From: Lasiodiplodia sp. COLG20
Taxonomy: Eukaryota > Ascomycota > Dothideomycetes > Botryosphaeriales > Botryosphaeriaceae
Assembly: GCA_009801085.1 (NCBI GenBank)
Contig: VNWV01000002.1
Span: 2,604,001-2,668,000 of the forward strand
Direction of reading: 5' to 3'
Length of the DNA stretch: 64,000 nucleotides
Shown: positions 22,899-32,988 of the stretch, piece after piece
Numbering within the stretch: position 1 is the stretch's first letter
How the letters are laid out: each line of letters starts with the position of its first letter
The notes under the pieces: generated by a model
Seen by the model: the letters and a program-made list of their open reading frames with translations, nothing else
What the model was told of the DNA's origin: nothing
Databases searched by the model: none
Made by a program: the position numbers and the translations under genes

Positions 22899-25010
22899 AT
22901 GCCGAAGAAAAAGCAATTCCTTCAGGCCAATGCCAAGCAGGCGGCACGAGGGAAGAAGAAGGAGCCTGTACGCTTCGAGATTATGTCGCGCCTCAGCCGC
23001 TTACTAACGTTGCCCAGGAGCCTGAGACTGAGGACGATTTCCTTGATGCTGCAGATGAATTTGAAAAGAGCGCTGGCAAGTGGAGAGCAGGAGACGCTGC
23101 CAAGTCTGCTCGCTTCTTTCAGCGTGCCATTGACGCCTATGCCGCTGGCCTGCAAAAGTTTCCACAGTCTTTCGATTTGGCATACAACAAGTGAGTTCGC
23201 TTCTTTCTTGCATGGCCATGCTCAGCCGATTCTTTTTTCTTCTTCGTTGATGTCCTTGCGCACATTGTCATGCTTTCGACGGCGCCAGCCTTGCAATGGG
23301 TGTCTGAAATCGCGATTCTTACTCAAGCTTCCATACTTCGTCCACCTTGTCCATCCAATCCTTTAAACTTTCCAGCTCTCATTTCACATACTTCGCGTCT
23401 TTGCACACTACATTACTTGCCAAACAGGCTTCAGTCATTACGTTGATCATTTCTAGAGAGTGAGCTCACACACGTCATAGGGCCTTGCTAGAGTACCAAA
23501 TCGCGCAAGACCTGCGCATCGCGGCACAGATCGGCCCTCCCCTCGTCGACCTCCTCCGGCAAGCGCTGGAGTCGCATCGATTTGCCATTGCACTGAACCC
23601 AGACAACCTCGACATCTTGTTCAACACGGCCAATGTCCTGTCCGACCTTGCCGACCGCGTCAACAAGAGCGAGGCTGTCCCGCTGCTCCACGAGTCTGTG
23701 CAGTGCATCCGCCGCTGCCTTGAGAGGCAAGTGCAAGAGTACGAGTCTCTGCAGGCCGCTTTTCTTGCAGCAAACTCAGGAGACCAGGATGCGCCTCCGG
23801 AGCCTGCTCCGCACAAGGAGTCTTCTTCTGGTTCCTCGGGGGAGGAGTTCGCCAGCGTGGAGGAGGCTGTGACCGAGAGTGCCATTCTCGACTCCGTATT
23901 CTTCATGGCGAACACCCTTGCTGATCTTCTTGGCATCATGCCCGCCGAGGACCTGGATGCGATTAGCAAAGAAGTTGAAACGGTCGTTGGCTTCTTCACA
24001 TCTGGTGCCCTCCAGCCGTATTTCGAGAAGCTCGACCGCACGGTTCCAGAGCCTGGTATGCCCTGACCCTCCCATTTGATCCTCTCGTGTGTCCCCAAGG
24101 CATCATGAATCAACCGACTAACAAAATGCCCACAGAGAAAACCACGCCCACCCTCTCCCTCACCCTCTCCGCCACCCCTCTCAAGCCAACTCAAGCCCAG
24201 CCCAGCGAATACGACTCCTCCATCGCCGAAGGCTCGCTCGCGCAAGCCCGCCTCTTCTCCGCCATCAGCGAGGCCGAGTTCCGCCGCGGCGAGCGCAGCG
24301 CCGCATCCTGGTACGCCATCGTGCTGACCAAATTCGCCGCCATAACCGACGGCAACGCATCCTCCTCCCTTCCCGACCCGGCCGACGCCAGCAGCGCCCT
24401 CATCGACGCCCTCTCCACCGTCGCCAGCACCACCGCCTCCTCCGCCACCGCCGCCCACGCGCAAGCCGAAACGGCGTACCTGACGCAGGCACCCTCCGTG
24501 CCTGACGACGGCAGTAGCAACGCAGCGGACCCGGGCGCGCCCGCACCGCCGCAGGATGTGACGGAGGCCTGGACGAACGACGCCGTGCACGCGGACGCGC
24601 TGAAGCGCGCGTACCACGTCCTCACCACCACCCTTTCCTCCTCCGGATTACCTGCCGACAAGGCCCCCCAGCTGTACATCGCCCTCGGCGATGTGCACTG
24701 GCGGCTGCGCGCAGCCTGCTCGAGCGTCGGCGACGTTGCGGGCGCGGTTGCTCAGGCGCGGAGGGCGGAGCGGTGCTGGGAGGAGGCCGAGAAGAAGGCG
24801 AAGGCGGTGGGCGTGCAGTGCGCCGAGGAGGATCTGGAAGCTGCGGGGAAGAGAGCGGTCTCGGTGGTGCTCAGGGGCGCGGGCGGAGGCGGGGTTCCGC
24901 TTGGGGAGGCGAGGGAAGTCGCGTTGCAGGCGGTGCAGGAGATGAGAGAGGATGAGCTGCTGGGCGATGTGCTGGCCCAGCACGCGTTGAAGATGCTTGG
25001 GGCAGCGTAG
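22899..25010 (+). CDS. TPR-like repeat protein
   Basis: Four exons, 22899-22967, 23018-23190, 23481-24055 and 24136-25010, give 563 residues. Introns are 50 bp (with a TTACTAACG branch site), 290 bp and 80 bp. The N terminus is very basic (MPKKKQF..KQAARGKKKEP). It is followed by tetratricopeptide-like helices: DFLDAADEFEKSAGKWRAGDAAKSARFFQRAID, a second around SFDLAYNKALLEYQIA, and a third at SHRFAIALNPDNLDILFNTANVLSDLA. The C-terminal half adds further helical repeats (SLAQARLFSAISEAEFRRGE; ALGDVHWRLRAACSSVGDVAGAVAQARRAERCWEEAEK) separated by Ala/Ser-rich loops. TPR arrays are protein-binding scaffolds, often chaperone partners; the basic start could suit a nucleolar or ribosome-assembly role, but that is speculation. 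It converges with the Naa20 gene. Confidence 0.85.
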
Positions 25011-25479
25011 AGGGTGGATTGCAATCTGAAAAGTAGAAGAAAGAAAAGATTGATTTAGGGCATTCGGGGCTCGGGCGGTTCGATGACGGAGTAGAGACTC
25101 TGGAGAAGCCAAAAAAAATTGAGATATCCTTGGAGTGGGAAGTCATGGGTTCCAAAATCAGGATGGTATATTGTTCTTGAATCAAAAACTCTAGTCTTTA
25201 TCGGTCGGCCTTGTCGGGCAGGTTGGGGCTTTTGCCTTCGTTTTGCGGCGATATGTGAAAGCCTGGTCCGGTTGTTCTGCGCATCTCTCTGATCTGCGTA
25301 GCAGGCGTCCTCTTCTTTACTTTCCACGAATCGGCTCTTGGACGACCCTGGTGAGGCTAAGCCTATGGCTCTCCCTCATTTCGGCCGTCGTCATCCAAGA
25401 ATCGCCCAGCATACCCCAAAGGAATCCAAATGTTTATCCGCGTCTTATACATCCGCTTTGTCGCGCCCTCCACTCTCGC
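25011..25479. other. Convergent intergenic region
   Basis: The 3' flanks of the TPR gene (plus) and the Naa20 gene (minus). No gene seen. An A-rich run at about 25110-25118 is present. Confidence 0.5.
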
Positions 25480-26190
25480 TCACCAAACCTCATCCGGGCT
25501 AACATTCACATCCCTCCCATTCTCCCTAATGTGCTTGTTGCCCACATCCCTACTCAGGGGCTTCCGCATATCAAAGGCGTCCGTGTCGTCGTTGTAGTAG
25601 CCGACGACGCGGCGGTAGATGGTGTAGCCCATGCCCTCGTACAGCTTCTGGGCGACGACGTTCTCGGCGCGCACGAACAGGTCGACGAACCACGCGTCCT
25701 CGGCGTCGCACGCTTGCTCGAGCAGCTGCGTCAGGCGCGTCGCGTGGCCGAGGCGCCGCGCCGAGGGCGCAACCGTCAGGCAGGTGATGTGGCCGTGCCA
25801 CGGCAGGTAGTTCGGGTTCGGGTTGGTGTCGGGCGAGTAGGGCTGGACGGGCGCCGGGTACGGCGAGGCTTCGGTCTTGCCCATGACTGTTGACGGTGCG
25901 GAGGCGGGGAGAAAGTGCCGCGTGGTTAGCCTGGCGGTTCGTTTGGGATAGCTATGATGTGTCCGGCACTACGTGGGTGGGAGGAGGTGATTAGGAGGTC
26001 AGGACGGGGGAGGAACCGTACTGTATCCTTCGATCTTGCCATGCGGTCCCTCAATGACCTTACACAGGTGCGGCCATTTGGTCAGGTAGTTGAGGTAGAA
26101 GCTGACGTTGTACGTCTCGGTGAGCGGGTCGAGGTTGCATTCGTTGAAGTGGAGGAGGTCCATCGGCGTCATTGGCCGGATGGATGCCAT
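25480..26190 (-). CDS. NAA20: N-terminal acetyltransferase B catalytic subunit Naa20 (Nat3)
   Basis: Two exons, 26190-26022 and 25886-25480, split by a 135-bp intron, give 191 residues. The splice rebuilds an Ile codon (GKIEGY-I-MGKTE). The enzyme uses acetyl-CoA to acetylate the start Met of proteins beginning Met-Asp, Met-Glu, Met-Asn or Met-Gln, as part of NatB with the auxiliary subunit Naa25 on ribosomes. Family signatures are clear: the N-terminal MDLLHFNECNLDPLTETYNVSFYL, the WHGHITCLTVAPSARRLGHATRL segment containing the RRxGxA acetyl-CoA loop, WFVDLFVRAENVVAQKLYEGMGY, and the DAFDMRKPLSRDV substrate-side tail. The length fits the family (about 170-190). The middle of the first GNAT strand region has a small insertion (YSPDTNPNPN). 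Strong call. Confidence 0.96.
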
Positions 26191-26784
26191 GGTCGGCAGT
26201 GGAAGCGAAGGTGCGACTCGTTGTTGACGATGTGAGGAGGTGGAGGATTTTTGGGGGATTTGGCGGGGAGCGAGCAGATCGCCGCGAAGAAGCTCTGACG
26301 TCGCAAGGGTCTCCTCCCGCCCTGCGACTTGTTCAGCCCTACGAGTTTATCGTTCAACAGCAGCTCCTCGGCTATGGTACCCGCCTCTAGCTTCGTGTAG
26401 CGTTGGTTACAAATTTATCAAAGCATTTGCATTTAAAAGGGCGTCCTTTTTGGCCTTGGTCTTGAGAGAGTGCAAGTTGGCCACGGCTAAGAAACAAACC
26501 ATGAGATCATTAGTTGCGACATTATCAGTCTGCGAGCTCTAGCAAATATGGAAATGGAGTGGGAAAGTTGTCATGGGTGCTATGATATACTCGCTTCGAA
26601 CGCATATATAAGGACGCTATACCATATGTTTACAGTTAAGTATGAGAGATGCGACCACAGTCAAATACGCAAAAAGCCTCCGACCTCGATGGGTATAGCA
26701 ATCCAGCAGAATGACACGACGTAAAATGAGACAGAACAAGAAAAAAAAAATCAACGCTCTTGGATGTATGGTGCCGTTTGTTTC
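26191..26784. other. Intergenic, upstream of NAA20 and 3' flank of the RGS-LOV gene
   Basis: 594 bases with no gene. It includes an A10 run near 26741-26750 that reads as a T tract on the sense strand of the RGS-LOV gene, about 35-45 nt past its stop. Confidence 0.5.
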
Positions 26785-29454
26785 TCATATGCGGAAGGAG
26801 TCCGTCGAATTAGCGCCGCTGCCAGCGGTGCCTGGAGGCTTCGGGCTCATGGCCCTTCCGATTTGATCGGTATACGGGGATCCGATGCCTAGAAGGCGGT
26901 CACGCTCCTCGATCTGGCGGTCGAACTCCTCCTCAGTGAGCGTCCTTTCGAACTTGCTGTTTGCGGCCATTGTGTCGATGATGGGAACGAAGTTGCGCCC
27001 GCGTCCGACGACAGGCGCCGGGGCGGCCGGTCCACGGGAGGTCGAGATGCTGGGACTGCGGGGTTCCGATCTATTGGCGCTACCGCCGCCGCTGTGGCTG
27101 TGGCCGTGCCTAGTCCCGCTTCCACCCCCGCCGATTGCTCTGGACACAGGCGGTGGCGCGCGAAACTTCCTGACCATTCCGCTGGCGGGGTCGTCGACGA
27201 GGACAATCATCCAGACGCCGACGCTGCCGTTCTGCCCAAGCAGTGGCGTGCAATGGATCCAACGGCTGCGGCCGTCGTCGTCCGGGCGGAGGCTGCTCAA
27301 CCACCGCACCTTGGCCGTCACGCCACGCCCGGCTGCGAGAGCTTGTTCTAGTTCTTCACGCACCCTTGAGCTGCCGCCGATCCTGTCCATAAAGGCCGAC
27401 TGGAGGATTCCTGGCACGCGAAGCGAAGGCGAGGTGAAGAGGATGCGAAGAGAAGGGTGCGGCCGGACAAGAAGATACTGTTTGCAGGCATTAGCTCCTG
27501 GAATTGAGCACATGTTTCCTGTTGACTTACGTGGCTGTAGATCCCGACTAGCTTCCCGTTGTTTTTGACCTTGCCGAAAACTTCAGACCGGGCGCCAAGA
27601 GGAGGGCTGGTGTCCTTGATGAGCAGTCGCGGCTGGTGATACACAGAAGTCGTGTCGTCATCCTCGACATGCTCCTTGTGCATGCGCCCACCCGTCTTCC
27701 GCACCATCTCGATCTCTCCTTGGTTGAACATCTCGCTCAATGCCTGGAACTCGTCCTTTTCCTGCTCTTCGGGGATTTCTTCGCCATCGTCTAGGTCCAT
27801 CTCCCCTTCTTTGGCAAGCATCCGCTTCAACGCCGGAAGGTCGGTGCATTGTTTGGCGAGGCCGCTTACGTCCACTTGCGAACCGATGAAATACCTGACC
27901 TTACCTCTGTTGTCCATTAGGGGAGCCATCATTAGAAGATTGAGAAACGTTGATCCGTCACGCCGGCTGGTGACGCGTTAGTAACAAAAGGGATAGGAAT
28001 CCACAGAGACTGACTAGTTCAAGATGAGCTCACTGATCTCCTTCCCTTCTTGGATTGCTTTGCTCAACCTTTTAACCGAGAATGGGTTTGTTCGCGGTCC
28101 CTGCAAAAAGCGACAATTCCGTCCGATAGCGTAGTTGACACCGTACTGAGTCGTGCGATGGAACTCTAGGACGTGTTAAACCTGCATGCGGATACCCTTT
28201 GGGCTGACTAACCTTCTGAGGCAAAAATAATGGGATTGTCTTTCCTTGACGGGTCCGTGAGACAGAATGTTTCGGCAAGGCCTTCAGACGCCTCTCGTAG
28301 GTGTGGAGGTAGGGTCCCTGTAATCCTCATCTGAATGCTGAAGCTGACAACTTGAACCCACACGTAGCTAACGTATGCAGGCAAATCTTCCTGGGCTAGC
28401 TGATCAAAGGCTCGTTGGGCCTTTTCCTCAAGTACCGAGTTGGTCGTTGGCCGCGCAGGATGCGAGGTGAATTCCAGGTCCTCAATTGGCTCAAGCGCCT
28501 CTGCCACCGCATTGGCGTAGTTGATTGCTCGAATAGCCTTGAGAGCATCCAGGTAGTAGATGAGGAGCGGTAGCGATTTGGGCTTATACGCGCTGAGGAA
28601 CGAAGTAAACTTGTTCAACAAAGCTGGGTCTGAGAAGATTGCCTGTAGGTGCTCCTTGGACACAATCTCCTCGGAACGAGTTTCGAGCGAATAGTCTTTG
28701 CTCCCATGTTCTGCGGGAGCAACAAGGTCAAAGTTGGCCGGGTCGTCTTCTAAAAGCGGCTCAAGCCTGTCCTCCTCTTCGGGGCCGTTTTTCGCTTGCA
28801 ACGGTGGAATGGTCCCGACTGATGAAGTGGCTTTCGTTTCGTAGGACATGACAGAGTCAGCTGAACTTTTCTCAGCCGAACGGCGCTCGGGAGACTCTGA
28901 GCCAGAAGCTGGGTTGGGTGAGCCGCAGTCGTGATGCTTGGGTCTCGAAAAATTTCGCTTCGTGCCCTCAATGCTGCTGTGGCGTTCGATTCAATTTAGT
29001 ATACATCAAACATTCTCGCCATTTGAAGATTCGTCCTCTCTTTTCTTTGTTAACAAAATGGGTTAACTCACGTCGTTCTTGTTGGTATATGAATATTTCG
29101 GTTCCCAAGGGTAGACGATGTCTCCTCCTCCTCGTCAGAGCTCATGTTGAAAGTGCTGGGGACAGTTGCCTGCGGAGGGTCAATACCGTTGGGGGCTGGA
29201 GAGGTAGTTGACTTTTGACGTTGTGGATCCTGAAAATCCAGAGCTACGGTATGGCTGTCATTGGTCATGTGCTTTTGCGGGGATTGCTCTTGTCTGAAGG
29301 CTGTACTGGGACGGTGCTCATCGGCGCTCGTCATACTTGGGGAGATGCTAGTGGTGGAACGGCTAGCGAGAGAAGATGGATCCTGGGCCGAGTAAATATT
29401 GTGAGCAGAATCCCGTTTATTGTTGAAACGACGGAAAGCTTGAAAAGAAGGCAT
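26785..29454 (-). CDS. RGS-LOV photoreceptor (BcLOV4-like)
   Basis: Five exons, 29454-29072, 28976-28213, 28165-28015, 27966-27531 and 27477-26785, give 808 residues. Introns are 95, 47, 48 and 53 bp, and every junction reconstructs conserved sequence. Residues 1-230 are polar. About 233-345 is an RGS-like helical bundle (EHLQAIFSDPALLNKFTSFL, LLIYYLDALKAIRAINYANAVAEAL). About 363-480 is a LOV domain: FCLTDPS, EEFHRTTQYGVNYAIGRNCRFLQGP, the YRRDGSTFLNLLMMAPL strand and IGSQVDVSG. Cys400 in GRNCRFLQ is the residue that forms the flavin adduct in blue light, so the sensor should be active. The C-terminal part adds SHYLLVRPHPSLRILFTSPSLR, a second PAS-like segment, and a Ser/Gly-rich tail. In the Botrytis protein BcLOV4, known from the literature, light drives binding to anionic membrane lipids; this protein shares the architecture. 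A link to G-protein signalling through RGS is inferred. Confidence 0.93.
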
Positions 29455-31184
29455 TGGGTTTGAGCGCGGCAATAGGAAAAAAACGGAAGATGGCGTAAAT
29501 TAAGTTTTCTCACAAACGGCAGAGGGCGACCGGGTATAATAAGGACGACAGGGAGACTCGGCCAGACCGACAACGTACCAGACCAGCAGGCAGAACGTGG
29601 GCCCTTTACGATTAACAGATAAAGTGATCTGCCTAGTGCTTTGGGAGAGGCAGGGTCTCGATGCCGGTACACGCAGGCCGATGCAGCTGAAGTTGCCGCT
29701 AAAAGTCAGAATCGCGGGGCCCGATGACTTTGGGACCGGGCTCTGGGGCCTTGCGGAAACGAGATTCGCAAAGAGCCAATTGAGAGCAGGCCGGGTTCCC
29801 TAGCCGCACGGCTTGGCTTGTGAGCCGCAGTTCCTTTGCAAATGCTTTCTTTTCCGGCTGCGACAACGCCCTTGGCCCCAGTACCGCGTCAGCTCACTCA
29901 ATCCTGCACAACCCCCAGTAGTCGGACAAGGCCCCCATGGAGTGTTCTGCAGCGCTGAAACCGAGCAATTGAGGTCCTGAAGCGCGGCGGCCTGCGGAGC
30001 ACAGCGCCGGCGGTGACGTACTACATTGCGGCGTCCCTCACTTCGCAATGCCGATGGTGGTCGTCGGCGCACGGTGTGTGGCCAGGTTGGTCGGACCGCG
30101 AGCACACGAAGCTCCGCGCTTTCACACGCCGGCAGACGATCTTTGGCAAGGGTTGGTCGGCGCATTGCTTTTTCTGTCATCCACCCTTGCTCCGATCACC
30201 TCTTTTGTCCTCGTGCATGTCTCCAAACGCGCCTGAGCCAGGCGAACTTAATCGGCCCATCGCGACTGGAGTCGGTTTGACCTTCGATCTTCGACAAATA
30301 ATTCCGACCACATGGCCGTCAAAGTTTGTGGTGTAAACCCGTATTCACAGCGCCACACGCCTTGGAGAGTCGAGCCGCGCACGCGCAGGCAAACTTCCAA
30401 GCCACCTAGGGCAACAACTATTAGCCGACTAGCGAAAGCTACATGTAGCGCGCGGGGCTTAACTGAGGCATGTTGGTTGCCGAGGGACATGCTGGCTCCC
30501 GCTGGTACATGGAGCCGGCTTGCTGACAGCTCTACTAGGCATTAGGAACAGCTTGCGGACTCAGCTGCAGGCGCTGTCCCACTCATGTCAGATCGTCATA
30601 GAAGATGGTGGGCCCCAGAGCGTTTTGACTCGAGCTCGGCGTTGATCTTATAGATGTTCATCTTCATAGTGTTTTCACAAGCTGCTCGATCGCGGGAGTG
30701 CTCGAGAAAAGCCGAAAGGCCCCGGAAATCGAGATTGGACTTCGGACATCGTGGGTTTATCAGGACTGGAAACTTAGCCCCTTTTTTGATTTGGTTTCTT
30801 CAGCATCGAGCAGCAAGCCACAACTTTGGCGAGGCCGCACACTGAGCCGCTCAGGTACCAACATGCTCTTGACATCACTCCGTCTCTTAGCTCGCCGCTT
30901 AACGTCATCGTACAGCAACACTAACACGAATCTACCGCAAACGATAGCCACAAAGATGCTCGGCACGTGTGCAGCAGGAACCCCTGCGCTCCGCAATGCG
31001 ATTTAACTTGCCGTCTTGTTCCATTGATGAAGATGGTCTGACCTCGAAAATGTTCTGATCAGCCATGACTTGGCGAAACTGTCATGTCTACATCGCCCAA
31101 AAATGCTAAAGATCTTCTTCAATATTCTTGCGTCTGGTGCCGAAATTCACGCTACGCACAAATCTTGGCTGACTTCTAGACAAG
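29455..31184. other. Intergenic, 1.7 kb
   Basis: Lies upstream of the RGS-LOV gene and downstream of the cystinosin-like gene. No supported gene. The part next to 29454 presumably carries the light-receptor promoter; I did not identify a light-response element by eye with confidence. Confidence 0.45.
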
Positions 31185-32345
31185 TTACGATTCGGCGCTC
31201 AACAAATGTCGTCGTTCGCCGCTGGATTCCTCGTCCGCTTCTTCGGTCTCTCTTGCGTGTCTGTACACCACGTAATGCTGCACGATGAATATAACATCGA
31301 ATATGATGCTGACGTTTGCGAGGCCGAACTTGACAGGGTTCCCGGTAATTCCAGACCAGTCGGCTTCCAGAGATGAGTCGATGATCAACTGTAAGTTGGA
31401 CAAAATACCGCCCGAGAAGTCCAGTAGCATTCCGCCAATACTGAATCCCACAGTGGATTTTCGCTTGTAGTTTAGCCACACTTGTGGAACGTATTTAACG
31501 ATGGTCACCACGAGCTTGACGTATCCAATGGCGTAAATCTTGGGACAATAAGTCAGCATGCAAAGATCCTGCGCGAAGGTCTTTTGTGCAGGATCCGCGG
31601 CCCGCTCTGGAAGTTTCCGGGCGTACGGAATCGCCTGGGGCAGCTGCAGCGTTCGTCTAGACACAGGAGTACACCAAGCGTGAAAACCTGGTCTCAACGA
31701 ACGTTTCAAGCGAACCCGAGGGCGTGTGCGGATGCCACGGTACTCTCTGAGCTCGGTACACGGGACAGGACGGACATTCAGGGCAACGTACCACATCAAT
31801 CCACGCCCAGCCACTTGCATCGTTCCCACCGTCTTTGCCCTTGGCCAAGACCATAAGAATCACGAAGAGCACTCCGAGGATATTGCCCCAGAAAATCCCT
31901 TTAGCCATAGAGCTCATCTTCTGGTCTGCGCCGACCTTGAAGCCCCAAGCCTTTAGCCAAAACTGGCTGTAGATGATGATGGACAAGATGATGGCATGCA
32001 ACGCAAAAGCAAAGTCGTTGAAGCGGACGGTGGGTTCCGGAGCGACCGGATACCGAGCCGCGTACTGTGCCCGGATGGTGGGCGACCACAACGTTGCCGC
32101 GGTAGAGATGGTGTATGCAGCGAAGCCAAGAATGTTAAGAGTAGGAAAGTCGATGCCGAAGCCAAGCGTCGATTTCCGCCGCCAGTTCATGAGCGGCTGG
32201 GGATAGAACGAGCCTGACCAGCACATGAAGCTCAAGTTCAGTCAGCGTCAGCATATAGACGGGAGAAGTCCGCGCTAGCATACTATGTCCATCCCAGAAC
32301 CCGCGAGAGGGTTCGGGCGAGGTAGATGACTTCGGGCGAAGCCAT
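31185..32345 (-). CDS. Cystinosin-like PQ-loop transporter
   Basis: Three exons, 32345-32284, 32230-31792 and 31538-31185, give 284 residues. The introns are 53 and 253 bp. The first join rebuilds a Tyr codon ([19 protein letters not shown]); the second lies between codons (AWIDV-V-IYAIGY). The protein matches the cystinosin family, vacuolar or lysosomal H+-cystine symporters with seven membrane segments and two PQ-loops. The first loop is [29 protein letters not shown] and the second is [30 protein letters not shown]. Five further hydrophobic segments are visible. The C terminus is acidic and polar and ends without an obvious GYDQL-type sorting signal (RRHLLSAES includes a possible dileucine motif). 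The ATG at 32345 has a CACCATGG context. It is divergent from Nto1. Confidence 0.94.
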
Positions 32346-32988
32346 GGTGTGCGGCGGCTGTGAAAGTTGCAGAAAATATTGTCGAGAAAGTGAGAAGGCT
32401 GCGGCCCGAAGGAGATGGGATTACGTGGGAATCCTCCCCACTTTAGGCACGAGCTCCTTCCAAAACAACGCCATTAGTGTGCTGTATGGCGATGGCGACA
32501 TCTAAACTGAACACGTGACCGCGGGAGAGCCTGATGCCGCTCAGGGTCCTGGCGGAGGCGCGTCGTCTGCTGGGCGGGCTTGCCGCGATGCGGTGAGGGG
32601 CGCGATGAGCCGCATGGATGGTGCTCGTAGGGTGGCTTCAAAAGTGCACGACCAGCTGCTGGGCGATCGGGGAAGGCGCTCAGCGCGTGGGGAAAGCGCA
32701 CGGACCAGGTGCACTAGCGCGACCTTCAACATCACCTCCAGAGGTTGCAGCGGCGAGACGCGCCAGTTGGCCCACGCCTGGAGCAAACCGTCGCAGCACC
32801 TCCTTCCACGTCCACCGTCTCTGCCGCGCCGTCCACACATGTCTTTCGCCCGACCTCGCAGCACAACGCGTCCGCGCAGCCGGTAGCTTGGCATCTGCTG
32901 TCCTCTCCTTGCGCCTCCATTCGCGCTGCGTGACCGGAGTCTCACTGTGCCCAACGCGATCATACGGACATCCCCAGCCTGACCACCC
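32346..32988. promoter_or_regulatory. Divergent promoter between the cystinosin-like gene and Nto1
   Basis: 643 bp between two start codons facing away from each other. GC-rich, no TATA box close to either start. Long open frames on both strands here are antisense shadows. Confidence 0.5.

Noticed and set aside
23475..24617. 380-codon minus-strand frame
   Set aside because: It is antisense to exons 3 and 4 of the TPR gene, has a Gly-rich low-complexity start, and covers an intron of that gene; no domain seen.
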